NCBI RefSeq assembly: GCF_964656455.1
Contig: NC_135718.1
Location: 133,097,966-133,161,965, forward strand
Direction: 5' to 3'
Length of the DNA stretch: 64,000 bases
Source of the DNA: Halichoerus grypus
Lineage: Eukaryota; Chordata; Mammalia; Carnivora; Phocidae
The position numbers and the translations under genes are program-made. A model generated the notes under the pieces. It did no database searches and was not told the DNA's origin. It saw only the letters and a list, made by a program, of their open reading frames with translations. This document shows, one piece after another, positions 1-11,272 of the stretch. The first letter of the stretch is position 1; each line of letters starts with the position of its first letter.

Positions 1-470
1 TTCTCTAATGCTTAATTATTTTTAACATCTTTTCATGTATACATACTAGTCCATTAAGATCTATTACAATTATTTTTATTTGGGGTTAGTCTTCTTGATA
101 ATGTTGTTATTTATATAATCCACACACTATACACCCCCACAGACACACATGTATATATAATTCACATATATATGTAAAATTTTCTTCTAGTCTGTGTGCT
201 CTTTTAATTTTCTTTGTGCTAACATTTTAAATGCAAAATATTTTTAAAAATAGAGATTATAATTGTTACTCTCATCATTAGCAACTTTTGAGTCTAAGAA
301 ACTTGCCTACCTCAAATTCATGAAAAAGTTCTCACACATTTTGTTCCAGAATTTCATATTTGTATCTTTTACATTTTAGTTCAGATCCATTTTAAATTAA
401 GCTTATATAAGCTTTGAGGCTGTAGCAGAGGTTTATTCTGTTTTTCTCATGTGGCTATCCTGGGGCTAAG
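1..470 (-). mobile_element. Ancient L1 remnant, antisense, cut by window edge
   Basis: Read on the plus strand, this AT-rich stretch follows the order expected of the reverse complement of an old mammalian L1 3' half: a 'taacatcttttcatgt' block, a 'tttacattttagttcagatcca' block near 370-395 and a 'catgtggctatcc' block near 448-460. It is very diverged, has no open frame and continues off the left edge. The family (L1M class) is inferred from recalled L1 consensus. Confidence 0.5.
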
Positions 471-1244
471 AATGCAAATATACAAGGAAAAGCATGACTG
501 GCCAAAGGGCCTTAGTCCTTGACTGCGTTTCCCTCAGAGACTGAGAGGGATTAGCTGTGCCCTAAATCTGGCATGGGGAGAGCAGCTTTCCTCCGCGTAG
601 CCAGCCAGTCTATGCTTTTGTAATGGCTAGGCCTGTCAGATCACACGGAGATTTTCAACCAGGAGCCGAACTCCCCAGTGGCTTTTCTAATTCCTAAAAT
701 AAATGCCTTTGGCACTTAGGAGATCACTTCACTCTACATGTCCATACCTTTAATGTCCCTGAGCCCTGCACAATTCCTGTTAATTGTGTTCTCTCAATCT
801 TATAGTATGCACTTTCTGCTAGGACCCACCCTGTCTTCCCCTGCGTACTTGTAGTCCGTTGTCAGCGGGGACAGTGGGGAATAATCACACGTATTTATTG
901 GACTCTACCTTTCCATTTCCTATTCTGATAGTGCCCTGCTCTTTAGGGTCTAGTTGCTTCAGCAGCTGTGTATTTTGATAGCTACCTGCCCAGTTCAATG
1001 GAAATGTTTCGAGCTTGGGTTCTACCTCTTATGTTCTCTGAGCAGGAGTCTGAAAACTGTTCGAAGGCAGAGAGCCAGCATGAAGATAAGGCTACTTTGT
1101 GTGTGTTTCTTTTCTAAGGATTTTAGCTCTCTGCTAAATCTCTTGGTACAGTTGCCCTTTGTCTAGTGTTGTGGTTCCCGAGGCAGGATGGGAAACCTAG
1201 GATCAGCAATTCATCGCTGACTAGCAATAAAGGTCTCCCTATGC
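471..1244. other. Unassigned, relatively GC-rich block
   Basis: This stretch is visibly richer in G+C and CpG than its surroundings and matches no repeat family I recognise. It ends with an AATAAA hexamer at 1226-1231 just before a SINE. A 70-codon frame at 954-1166 shows no domain or signal. It could be an old LTR, a fragment of an unannotated transcript, or ordinary unique DNA. Confidence 0.35.
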
Positions 1245-1255
1245 TGTGATTATAT

Positions 1256-1456
1256 ATATATATATTTTTCTAAGACTTTATTTATTTATTTGACAGAGAG
1301 ACACAGCGAGAGAGGGAACACAAGCGGGGGAGAGGGAGAGGGAGAAGCAGGCTTCCCGCTGAGCAGGGAGCCCGATGCGGGGCTCGATCCCAGGACCCTG
1401 GGATCATGCCCCGAGCTGAAGGCAGACGCTTAACGACTGAGCCACCCAGGCGCCCC
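1256..1456 (-). mobile_element. Carnivore SINE (SINEC), full length, minus strand
   Basis: The A-rich tail reads as T-rich DNA (tttatttatttatttgacag) at the left. The tRNA-Lys-derived head ends at 1456 as gagccacccaggcgcccc. The 11-bp target-site duplication tgtgattatat flanks it at 1245-1255 and 1459-1469. The left copy merges with a (TA)n run, so the left edge is approximate. Confidence 0.93.
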
Positions 1457-1469
1457 AGTGTGATTATAT

Positions 1470-2030
1470 TTTTGCACTGAAATTTGCCTTATATTTTGTC
1501 AACAGCATGTAATCTGAAGGACATAGAAAACAACATTATATTGTAATAGACAAATCCTTGAATTTCGTTATTTCCTAAGAAATAAAACAAAATATTACTT
1601 ATTCCAGTTCAGGGATAAATATTTAATATAAAATTAAAAGTATAACCACTAAACTTGAAAATGGTAAAATAGAATAATGGTAAAATTGTTCTAGAAAGCT
1701 CAAACAAGTAAATGCCCTGGCCAAGAAATAAAATAACATGCTGGATAACATAATTATAGTTGACGTTTTATAATGAAAAAAAAAGGAGATACTAAAAAAC
1801 TAATAAATTTAATTGGTTAATGGAATTAACAGTCTCTCAAATCTTATCAATAGTTATGTACCAAAAATCAAACTACTTATATTCACAAAGATAAAAGACA
1901 TTTTGAAGAATTTGTGGTATCATAGTTCTAGTAAACATGGTTAAGTCAAAATGGCAGACACCAATGAAGAGAAATCCATTTCACTAATATAAAAATAACC
2001 TATTTTGTGAAAATTTAACAGTCTTTACCT
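1470..2030. other. Unique-looking AT-rich DNA
   Basis: I see no repeat family, reading frame or RNA gene here. The sequence is A-rich, with a short A8 run near 1778. Confidence 0.6.
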
Positions 2031-2860
2031 GAAAAATTTCTTAGTAAATTGGCTTTTCATGACACTTATTTTGAAATTATATAATTTTCTTTCATTATAT
2101 GTGGATTCATATTTTTCTCCTTTTTTTCAGAGTTGGTTTGAAAATATATAATTTTCTAGTAAATAGTGCATCTATCTTTGTTACTTATTGGCATATGATT
2201 TAAGTATGAATCTATCTTATGATTTTAATCTTTAGATCTGTGGTCGTGCCAAAACTCATTTTTTAATATTGTGTAATTATTTTTATTTGTTCTCTTTTTG
2301 CTTTAGTTAGCCTCTCCACAGTTTAGTTGTCTTAATGATTTTTACATTTATTGATTGATTTCAATTTTTTTCAGGTTATTAATGTGGTAATCTATGTTTT
2401 ATAAATATTTATTTCTTTTGCTTTGTTTTGTTTAATGCTTATTTATCTTGATTTATGTTTAGTTAACCAGTGAGATAAAACTTTTCAGGTTTAGTTAAAT
2501 TACTTCTATTGTCTTTGTTTTGTCAAAAAAATTTAGATTTAAACAGTTAACTTATATTTATTCTCTTTTAATATTGGAATGATTTAAAGCTCATTATATT
2601 TGCGTCTCATTTTATCTTTTTCCATTATTTTGTCCATTTTGAAATTTATTTCTTTAATTTTCATTATTTTAAAGAAATTTGCAATTTCTCTTGATTTTTC
2701 CTTTGATGAAAAACTTACTTTAAAAGTTTACCTTTATTCTTAAATTTAGGGTATTACATAATCTTTCTTTGTCATTTTTGCTACTCTTTTACTTCAATGT
2801 TGTTGTATTCTGAAAATTTATCTTATAAAAGTGTTGTTTTTATTTTTTAAGATTTTATTT
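2031..2860 (-). mobile_element. Possible very degenerate L1, antisense
   Basis: Strongly T-rich on the plus strand, with scattered blocks resembling reverse-complemented L1 ORF2 (for example the 'ttctctttttgctttagttagcc' neighbourhood near 2290). Divergence is too high to be certain, and it may be only T-rich unique DNA. Confidence 0.3.
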
Positions 2861-3373
2861 ACTAAATACGTTACAAAATTTGAAATGTTTTAGAGACATA
2901 AAAAGAGACTACCTTCTCTTGCAGAGATGCCTGATATTGAAAAATATGTTAATGAAGAGAGATCTATGTGAATATACACACGTATTATTAAAACTGTTGA
3001 TAGCCTCATTTTCATTTAGCTTCCCAGAACAAAGACTAAAAGAAGAATAAAGTATTCTGAGTACAGCTAGACATTTCTCTTTTTTTGCATCTAAGTGATT
3101 ATTATAAATATATCTGTATTGCAGATTTAAAAAATTTTATCTTCATAAAACATGACTCTTATTGTACTGGTGCTTTTTTCAATTGTGTTATAAATACATG
3201 GCTGATATATATATTGGCCCCTGATCACTTTCAGTTTTCATTCAGTTGATTTTGGACTCTAAACAATTTCCTATAATTTTTATTTTAATTTGACCACAAA
3301 TAAGACATATATATGAGTTTGTTTTTAACTGTGTATTTATAGAGTAGATACATTGCCTCTTTGCTTTCCTTTT
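2861..3373. other. Unique-looking DNA
   Basis: No repeat, gene or RNA is recognisable between the T-rich block and the SINE pair. Confidence 0.55.
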
Positions 3374-3387
3374 GTATGGTATCTTTT

Positions 3388-3582
3388 TTTTTTTTTTTAA
3401 GATTTTATTTATTTATTTGAGAGAGAGAGAGAGAGCAGAAGCTGAGGGGAGGGGCAGAGGGAGAGGGAGAAGCAGACTCCCTGCTGAGCAGGGAGCCTGC
3501 CATGAGGCTGTATCCCAGGACCCTGAGATCATTACCTGAGCCAAAGGCAGACACTTAATGGACTGAGCCACCCAGGCGCCCC
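3388..3582 (-). mobile_element. Carnivore SINE, first of a stacked pair
   Basis: This is a minus-strand SINEC with head end cccaggcgcccc at 3571-3582. It is flanked by gtatggtatctttt at 3374-3387 and again from 3583. It is more diverged than its right-hand partner (tgccatgaggctgtatccc in place of the usual cgatgcggggctcgatccc), so it is probably the older of the two. Confidence 0.93.
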
Positions 3583-3596
3583 GTATGGTATCTTTT

Positions 3597-3797
3597 TTTT
3601 TTTTTTTTTTAAAGATTTCATTTATTTATTTGAGAGAGAGAGAATGAGAGAGAGCACATGAGAGGGGGGAGGGGCAGAGGGAGAAGCAGACTCCCCGCCG
3701 AGCAGGGAGCCCGATGCGGGACTCGATCCAGGGACTCCAGGATCATGACCTGAGCCGAAGGCAGTCGCTTAACCAACTGAGCCACCCAGGCACCCCC
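3597..3797 (-). mobile_element. Carnivore SINE, second of a stacked pair
   Basis: A second minus-strand SINEC directly abuts the first, separated only by a second copy of gtatggtatctttt (3583-3596). A third copy follows at 3798-3811. The T-run at its left gave a typical insertion target. Head end is ccacccaggcaccccc. Confidence 0.93.
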
Positions 3798-3811
3798 GTA
3801 TGGTATCTTTT

Positions 3812-4216
3812 TAACAATTTATTTTGTCTTTAGGTATTTCCTCTGTATCTCCATTTTTAAAAATATTTTCTTTTCTCCCTTATTATGATACAATGATAAT
3901 GCCTAGTGTTTTGCTTCAGGTGGTGCTTACTTTTAATATTTCAGATAAATCAGTAAGCCTATATTTATCATTTTGTCAGTTTTAAAACTGAATTAGCAAC
4001 TGAATTAGATCTCAGATTATTTAAGATGTGCAATTAAATGGCTTTATTTCAAATCTTCCAAATCTTCTTTCCCCAAGCATTTATGAATCATAAACACAAT
4101 CAGGAGTTCCACATTGAGATTATCCCTATTATGTTGGATAGTTTCTCCACATATTATCTTTTTTGTGTTTCTTTTGTTTTTTGTTTTACATGTGCCTACT
4201 GCTTCAAAACTGATTC
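3812..4216. other. Unique-looking DNA
   Basis: No recognisable repeat or gene. An 80-codon frame from 4038 simply runs into the (TTTA)n tail of the next L1 and is not a gene. Confidence 0.55.
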
Positions 4217-4223
4217 CACAGCA

Positions 4224-4224
4224 T

Positions 4225-4267
<43 letters not shown>

Positions 4268-4268
4268 T
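4224..4268. repeat. (TTTA)n microsatellite
   Basis: About eleven tandem TTTA units, read as TAAA on the minus strand. They represent the expanded poly(A) tail of the adjoining minus-strand L1. Confidence 0.9.
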
Positions 4269-4919
4269 ATTTTTATATAAATTCAGTTAATTAACATATA
4301 TGTATTATTCGTTTCAGAGGTACAGGTCTGTGATTCATCAGTCTTATGTAATTCCCAGTGCTCATTACATCATGTGCCCTCCTTAATGTCCATCACCCAG
4401 TTACCCCATCTGCTAATCTCCCTCTCCTCTAGCAACCCTCAGTTTGTTTCCTATCATTAAGTCTCTTACGGTTTGTCTCCCTCTCTGATTTCGTCTTGTT
4501 TTATTTTTCTCTCTTCCCCTATGATCATGTTTTGTTTCTTAAATTCCACATATGAGTGAGATCATATAATTGTCTTTCTCTGATTGACTTATTTCTCAGC
4601 ATAATAAACTCTAGTTCCATCCATGATGTTGCAAATGGCAAGATTTCATCTTTTGGATGGCTGAGTAGTATTCCATTGTATATATATATACCACATCTTC
4701 TTTATCTATTCATCTGTTGATGGACATCTGGGCTCTTTCCATAGTTTGGCTATTATGGACATTCCTGCTATAGACATTGGGGTGCAGGTGCCCCTTCGGA
4801 TCACTACCTTTGTAAATCCCTAGTAGTGCAATTGCTGGGTTGTAGGGCAGCTCTATTTTCAACTTTTTGAGGAACATCCATATTGTTTTCTAGAGTGGCT
4901 ACAGCAGCTTGCATTCCCA
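4233..4919 (-). mobile_element. L1, 5'-truncated, 3' end only, minus strand
   Basis: The plus strand reads as the reverse complement of a carnivore L1 3' end. Blocks include attcagttaattaacatata, cccagtgctcattacatc, cacatatgagtgagatcata, gagtagtattccattgta and ctgttgatggacatctggg. Near-identical 16-bp flanks (ccacagcatttattta at 4217, ccacagcgtttattta at 4920) are the target-site duplication, with one mismatch. The insert is about 690 bp and has no intact frame. Confidence 0.88.
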
Positions 4920-4939
4920 CCACAGCGTTTATTTAGAAC

Positions 4940-5110
4940 AAAGCTTTTCCACTGAGGCACTATTAGCACTTGGGGCCACCTAGTTCTTTGTTATGGGGAG
5001 CTGTCCTGGGCATTGTAGGGTATTTTTCAACCTCCCTATGCTTGTAACAATCAAAAATGTCTACAGACTTTGCCAATGGTCCTCTGAAGGTAATAGTACC
5101 ACAGATTAAG
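4940..5110 (-). mobile_element. MER20-like hAT DNA transposon fragment
   Basis: The sequence matches the reverse complement of the MER20 consensus as I recall it: 'ggcactattagcacttggggcc', 'ttctttgttatggggagctgtcctgggcattgtaggg', then 'aatgtctacagactttgcc'. It is a non-autonomous, non-coding element close to full length and ancient. Confidence 0.75.
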
Positions 5111-5319
5111 ACAATCTTTATTTTAGTTAATTTTAGTTATCTAGCACTTTTGTGCTTATCATTTCTGTTTTCTAAAATCTATGTTTCAAGTCAGTTCAGT
5201 ATTATTTTCCAGGGGTGGTTTATTAGATATATGCCCTGCTCTTTGTTTATTTAACTATGTTTTTCTTTCATTCATTTGTGGAAGTTAATTTGTCTGGGTG
5301 CACAATTTAAAGGGTAAAC
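5111..5319. other. Unique-looking DNA
   Basis: Short interval with no recognised feature. The 65-codon frame at 5057-5254 is hydrophobic by composition only. Confidence 0.5.
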
Positions 5320-5498
5320 TTGTGTAATTGTTTACATTTGTACAATCACAATAGAGCCTTTTTCTCAAGGTAAGTTTCCTACTTCCCTGTTGTACCCAAC
5401 CCTGGCTCCGGGCACTCATTGATCTCTTTGATCTGCTTTCAGTCACTATAATAATTGCTTTTTTAAAACTTCATATTTTTGGAGTCATATAGTATATC

Positions 5499-5695
5499 TT
5501 TTTTTTTAAAGATTTTATTTATTTATTTGACAGAGAGAGAGAAAGCGAGAGAGGGAACACAAGCAGGGGGAGTGGGAAAGGGAGAAGCAGGCTTCCCGCT
5601 GAGCAGGGAGCCCGATGCGGGGCTCGATCCCAGGACCCTGGGATTATGACCTGAGCCGAAGGCAGTCGCTTAACCAAATGAGCCACCCAGGCCCC
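5499..5695 (-). mobile_element. Carnivore SINE inside L1M
   Basis: Full-length minus-strand SINEC with 9-bp duplication tagtatatc at 5490-5498 and 5696-5704. The head end is slightly mutated (cccaggcccc). It is a low-divergence copy with the cgatgcggggctcgatccc block intact. Confidence 0.93.
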
Positions 5696-6213
5696 TAGTA
5701 TATCATTTTTGTGCTTGGCTTTTCACTTGGAATATTACTCTGAAATTCATTCATGCTGTTACATGTATTAATATTGTATTTCCCTTTATTTCTGAGTATT
5801 ATCCATTGTACAGCTATGCTAGAATTTGTTTATCCATTTACCACTTATGGGTACATATGCTTGCTTCCAGGTTTTGGCTATGACATGTCCACATCTTTGT
5901 GTGGGCAAATGATTTCATTGCTCTTGGGTAAATACCTAGGAGGGGGATTGCTGGAAATATGACAAGCACATGTTCACCTTTATAGATATTGCCATACTGC
6001 TCTCCGAAGTGGCTATGTCACTCTGCATTCACATCATTAATCCACAAAATTTCTAGTTTGTTCATATGCTCACCTACAGTTGGTTCATAAGTTCACCCAC
6101 AGTTGGTATGTCAGTCTTTAACTGTTCTGGTGGGTGTGTACTGGTATCTTATTGCTGTTTTAATTTGCATTTTTCTCTTGAATATTGATGTTGAACATAT
6201 TTCCAGTGCTTAT

Positions 6214-6255
6214 TAGCATATATGTATATATATACATACATGCATGTATATATAT
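6214..6255. repeat. (TA)n/(CATG) alternating tract
   Basis: Alternating purine-pyrimidine run with a self-complementary catgcatg-like centre, inside the L1M remnant. Confidence 0.85.
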
Positions 6256-6437
6256 TATCCATATAATGGACATATGTTCCAGTAGTATCTTTTTAAAAGT
6301 TGGATTATCTTCTTATCATTGAGTGGTAAGACTTCTGCATATATTCTGAATTTAAGCTCTTTGTCAGATAAATGTTTTCAAAGATTTTTTCCAAGTGTAC
6401 TTGCCTTCTTAATAATGTCTTCCACTGTGTAAAATAT

Positions 6438-6617
6438 TTATTTATATTTTATTTATTTATTTGAGAGAGAGAAAGAGAGGAGGTAGGGGCAGAGGGAGAG
6501 AGAAAAGCAGACTCCCTGCTGAGCAGGGAGTCCTATGCCAGGCTTGATCCCAGGACCCTGGGATCATGACCTGAGCTGAAGGCAGATGTTTAACTGACTG
6601 AGCCATCCAGGTGCCCC
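6438..6617 (-). mobile_element. Carnivore SINE inside L1M, older copy
   Basis: Minus-strand SINEC with mutated head (gagccatccaggtgcccc) and body (tcctatgccaggcttgatccc). No convincing target-site duplication could be found, so the left edge is approximate. Confidence 0.85.
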
Positions 6618-6765
6618 TTTTGACTTAAAATACTTTAATTTGTTGAATTCCCTTTTACCATTTTTTTCTATCGTACTCTGCTTATTTTGTTATCTTTGAA
6701 AAATCTTTAATTCAATATCACAAAGATTTTCTCTTTTATCCTTCAAAATATGATCTCCTTTATTG

Positions 6766-6994
6766 CTTGTTAGCCTGGATTACTGATCAAACCTAGGACC
6801 TGTTGTTGGTTGTAGGGATTTCATTCTACTTCTCTGTAAATCCAATATGTTTATAGTGAATCTACTTCATTTGCTCACCCAATGCCATAGTGTTTATTCA
6901 TTAGAAGAATATTAGTCAAGGACAGAGCCATGGGACTATAGTCCCAACTGTGGAATCCAGGATTTGGGCTGCCTTGACCCTGGTGTGGACACAA
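6766..6994. other. Unique-looking DNA
   Basis: No feature recognised between the L1 remnant and the possible MIR. Confidence 0.45.
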
Positions 6995-7115
6995 TATGAA
7001 AGCAAGATTTGAGAAAATGACTGGTTCGGTTGCAGGTAAGCTAGTACAAGGCAGAGACTCAGGACTCAAAACGCCGGAGTCATGCTTGAAGAGCAACTTC
7101 CTGTCTGGATTCAAA
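6995..7115 (-). repeat. Possible MIR fragment
   Basis: The minus strand carries gagtcctgagtctctgcc, a tactagct block, and accagtcattttctcaaatctt. In order these resemble the MIR core (CTCTGCCACTTACTAGCTGTGTGACC...). The match is weak and it could be chance. Confidence 0.35.
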
Positions 7116-8689
7116 TGTCAGATGTTAGTTCTCCATTATGGGTGAATAAAGGTTGGAGAAAAGAGGAAGTCATCCTCCCAGTTAGCTCTCTGAGGGGGTA
7201 GCGTGTGTGCTTTTCCAGCCCCTGTTCTGTTGGATTGCAGGAGTAATAGGAAGAAGTTACTTACGGATTTGACACATACTCTTCAAATTTACTGTGTGCA
7301 TAATTATTTTTGTTTCTTTTTAAAAATGTATTAATTTGGATTGCCTGGCTTAGCTAGAGTACCGATGCACCACCTATTTTGGGGTCTGACCAATTTATTT
7401 AGGATATTAATGCAACAGTGTCTTCCCTCCAATTTGTTTACTGTGTAAACCAAATGAAGCCTAGGCCAATTACACCATGTACTGGGCATGAGTGCCCTGC
7501 AATTTCTACTGATATTAGCATTAACAACATGTATGTATATGTGTTTTAAAGTACCCACAACTCTTGAGCCGTTATATTTTAACATCGTCTGGGACTAATA
7601 ATATTAACTTATACTTTATTAAAACGGGAACTTCAGAAAGAAAGGCTAAGGTATTTTGTGGTTGTTATTTTAGAGTTAGTGCCGTAGTTAAGTGGAAAAC
7701 TTTTTAGGGAGGGCTGTTGGGTGTGTTTTTGTAGTCTCTGTATTTTCAGGTTATGCTGATATATCCAACCTACTGCTGACAATTGGATTATCAACTTTGA
7801 GAGAGAATTCTTAGAGTTTCAGTGTATAGCCTTAGTAACTGAAATCATGAAGAGGTGAATGGAATTGCCAACTGACAAAAATGTAATAAAGAGTAGAATA
7901 TTTGTGGAAATGTATATATTTTGGGAAGTACAAATAAGTGCTATCAGCAAAGGGAATATAAAAAGGTGGATTAGAAGTGGGAGAAAAACTGGGTATGTAC
8001 ATTGTATTGAAATATAAGTGTGAAGAATTAGGAGACAGAGAAAGACATGCCATCAATTGGACAAACAGTGCAAATAACAGTGCAAATAAACAGTGCAAAA
8101 AAAATAACTGTATATGAAACTTGGCACCATATTGGTTATTGAAACTAGATTATTAAGTATTATGGAATGTCCTGCAAAGAATTAAAACTATGATATAGTG
8201 AATAATATTATTGCATCAGGTTTCCTTTCTCATAAAAATTTAAACAATTATTTGTTTTCCAATGTTAGAAAATTTCAGACAGTTTTCACATTTTACAGTG
8301 TAAAACATTTTAGTGCTCATAGTTGACAAAGAACCAGCATCCAGGAAGCTATAAACAACAGAGAACATATATGTTTGTGGTTATGTTTGCTTTTACAGAA
8401 GACCTTATGCCACATTTTCAGCCTCTTTCTGCTCTCAAGATAAAGTAGTTCCTGACCACATTGAAGCTGATCACCTTGTCTTGCTTATGGTTAGGGTAGC
8501 TTCAAATCCTTTCCACAAATAAGTTTTCAGCTCTGCTCTTTCTGCTGACATTTTCAGACATTGCCATCCTACAGCAGATGGCTGAGGATTCTAATCAAGA
8601 GATTTTGTACAAATCAACAAAAATCTCTGGCCAGAATCTGTACTTACTGAGGGAAAAAAAAACATCCAGAACCATATGTTCCAGTATCC
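7116..8689. other. Unique-looking DNA, no feature
   Basis: I see no repeat family, plausible exon or RNA gene. The short frames at 7331-7585 (minus) and 7832-8098 (minus) have no recognisable domain, and there are no neighbouring splice or promoter signals to support them. Confidence 0.55.
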
Positions 8690-9290
8690 TGCATACTACT
8701 CCGATAGGAAGTTTGCACATCATTTAATCATCTTGTTCCATATTACAGTGTAATCCTTCACTGTGTCAGCAGCTCAGTGCTTAATGCAGCTAAAATCAGG
8801 CTCCTCTGCATTAAGAATTGCATAGGTTTTTAAATACAATATCATATCTCTTCCTGTTGACTATGGTTCAATATGCCTGTAATGACATAACATATATATA
8901 TATAAATATATATATGGTTTTCAAGTTTTATCCCTTGATTGGATTTAAGATAAATGAAACTCAGCATGTATTATTCTCAAAGAATAAAATACATTATGAT
9001 ATTTTTAATGAGCAAACGCATGATTCAGGTCAAATTCTAATGTGAGCTGAACTAAAGACAATTACAGTTTTTTCCTGTAATCAAGATTAGGGCCTGAACA
9101 TGTATATTATAAGAATCCAACAGCAGTTTTAAATGAATTTGACTTTGTGAGCAATAAACTTAAATGCAGCTAACACATAAATCTATGATTATAGCTTAAT
9201 TTGCATGTAATGTTATGTAATTGCTGTAGGGCTACGAGACAGGGTTATTATATAGCAAATTGTATGTGATAGTTTATGTCTGCTCAAATA
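8690..9290. promoter_or_regulatory. Candidate conserved non-coding element
   Basis: This block is repeat-free apart from a short TA run (8890-8915) and rich in homeodomain-type TAAT motifs. It holds an octamer ATTTGCAT at 9199-9206 and a 10-bp inverted repeat (cttaatgcag 8780-8789, ctgcattaag 8806-8815). Such a mix is common in developmental enhancers. Conservation cannot be assessed from one sequence, so this is a nomination only. Confidence 0.3.
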
Positions 9291-9898
9291 GCTCCAACAT
9301 TTTTTTTAACATGACCTTTAATAGAGGTCAATTTCAAAGCATTTATAAATTGAGACTTGCATTTGAACCTGTTTTCCTCCTACATATCTTAACAACAAAG
9401 CATAAATTAACTACATAGTATCAAAGGTATGCATAAATTTCAATCTATACATAATCTAAATTTATAACCCAGTGCCTTCCTAGAAGTTGCTTCATTATTT
9501 AGTTCTTGTAAAGTAGATGATACTTTCCCATAAAGACAATTATAAAATTGCAGGAGTTTGCATTCCTCATGAATTTCTCTATATAAAATTATAAATAAGA
9601 TCAATAGCATGCTCTTAAAAATACAGCAACTATAGCTTTGTAGGTATCTGAAATACTGATATTTGGTATAAGTTCCATGAAAAGGACATACATATATTAG
9701 AAACTTCACTTATACAGGGTTTCCAATATACTTTAATAATGTGCATAAAGGAAAAACACTACACTTCTATCATAAATTTGATCCATCAGAGTATACATAT
9801 TATGATAAATAAAAAATGCAATTGATAATGCTTTTGTTCTCCTATAAAGAAGAAGTCCTTTATAAAAGTCCGTTATAAAATTATTTGTTTGCCCATGT
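9291..9898. other. Unique-looking AT-rich DNA
   Basis: No repeat, gene or RNA recognised. The 89-codon minus-strand frame at 9440-9709 has no domain and is not supported. Confidence 0.55.
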
Positions 9899-9914
9899 AA
9901 AAATAAATGCTGTT

Positions 9915-10126
9915 CAGGACACCTGGGTGGCTCAGTCGGTTAAACATTTGCTTTCAGCTTAGGTCATGATCCCAGGGTCCTGGGATCGAGTCCCACATCG
10001 GGCTCCTTTCTCAGCAGGGAGCCTGCTCCTCCCTCTGCCTGCCACTCCCCCTGCTTGTGCATGCGTGTGCTCTCTCTCTCTCTCTCGCTGGCAAATAAAT
10101 AAATAAAATCTTTAAAAAAATAAATA
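9915..10126 (+). mobile_element. Carnivore SINE, plus strand
   Basis: Head ggacacctgggtggctcagtc at the left, CT-rich body with (TC)n near 10071-10086, and tail caaataaataaataaaatcttt followed by A-rich DNA. Imperfect duplication aaataaatgctgtt / aagtaaatgctgtt flanks it at about 9901-9914 and 10129-10142. It is one of only four plus-strand SINEs here. Confidence 0.92.
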
Positions 10127-10142
10127 AAAAGTAAATGCTGTT

Positions 10143-11272
10143 GGAGGAAGTCTGATTCCCATTTTCCTCTAAGTAAGTGTTCTACTTGGAAGAAGTTTTT
10201 GAAATCTTTTGGCTAACCTTAAATTTACCTCTAAAGGGCTATTCAATAAATATTTTATGATTGGTCATAATGGCTTCACTTCTTTTCCCCAAAAATATTT
10301 ACAGGTAAAGAAAAATCTAACATATTTTTGTTCCAAACCCACCTTCTTTATTTAGTTAAAACTTTTAAGGCTACTATCAGAATAAATGTAGGTCTTATGA
10401 GTACAACTGCTGTTACAAAGAAATCTGATATAGTTCTTCATATATATTTTATGTATTTCTTTACATAAATCTATCTCTCTCTATATTCTTATAAACAGTA
10501 AAAACATCACTAAGTTCTTTAGGAACTCTCAAGATATAATCTCTCTCTTCATAAACATACACACATAAGCACAAAATTAAAAAGATTATATTGCATTTTT
10601 CCATCAGACACAATTGAGAAAAAATAAAGTCAAGGAATTGAGATATGTGTTAATTAGGCATCAGTAAAGATGTAGAGAGAGAATTGAAGAGCAATAATCA
10701 CACATTGCAAGCATTATACTCCTATGAGCTGAAATCTACCATTTTGTCTTTTTTTACAGTCACATGATTGGAGCAGTGTGGCATTGACCAAGAGCTTCTA
10801 AAATACCTCTGTAATGCTTCATCTTTGTTTAAGCATAGACAAGAATCACTAGATATTAAGGAAAAGTCTTTCACTTGAAAGACCAAGAGCAAATCAGCAG
10901 ACAGAAAAAAATAACTTGAGAGAAGCAGTGAAGGACTAAGGTGTGAAGCAATGGGATTGTGCATCTTGTCAGACCTCTGGCGAGGTGCAGCAAATATAAG
11001 GGACAAGACAATGATGCTGAGAAAAGGAACACTCAGAGGATGAGAAATAATTTTGAAATTAAAAGTATTATAAAAATTAAAATATAGCCAGAAGGTTTGG
11101 AAAATAAGCTTGTGCCCCATCTCTCAGAAAATAAAAAGTAAAGAAGAAAAAAAGAAAAAAAAAATTGGAGAAATTATATTTTAAAAATTAGGGAATCCGT
11201 CAGCAAGTCTAATATCTGAATATAATTACCAGATGGACAAGAATAGAGAATCCAGAGAGGATGAACTTACAA
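10143..11272. other. Unique-looking DNA containing the longest open frame
   Basis: The longest open reading frame of the window (132 codons, minus strand, 10722-11120) lies here. It is rich in Leu, Ser and Phe, starts in A/T-rich DNA and shows no domain, no flanking splice sites I would trust and no poly(A) tail. I do not call it a gene. Confidence 0.5.

Larger units (their letters stand above)
5320..6765 (-). mobile_element. Ancient L1M 3' half, antisense, interrupted by two SINEs
   Basis: Pieces at 5320-5489, 5705-6437 and 6618-6765 read continuously as reverse-complemented old L1. They include tgagtattatccattgtac, ggtaaatacctagg, ctggtgggtgtgtactggtatc, tctttgtcagataaatg and, near the right end, a 'tcacaaagattttctc' block. 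Both SINEs fall inside and post-date it. No usable frame survives. Confidence 0.78.

Noticed and set aside
3420..3582. tRNA gene-like sequence in SINE heads
   Set aside because: The tRNA-Lys similarity belongs to the SINE promoter region. There is no intact cloverleaf, and the sequence is attached to a SINE body and A-tail.
10722..11120. Longest open reading frame (132 codons, minus strand)
   Set aside because: No domain, no signal peptide with a coherent mature protein, no trustworthy splice or poly(A) context. A frame of this length is not surprising when 64 kb is read in six frames.
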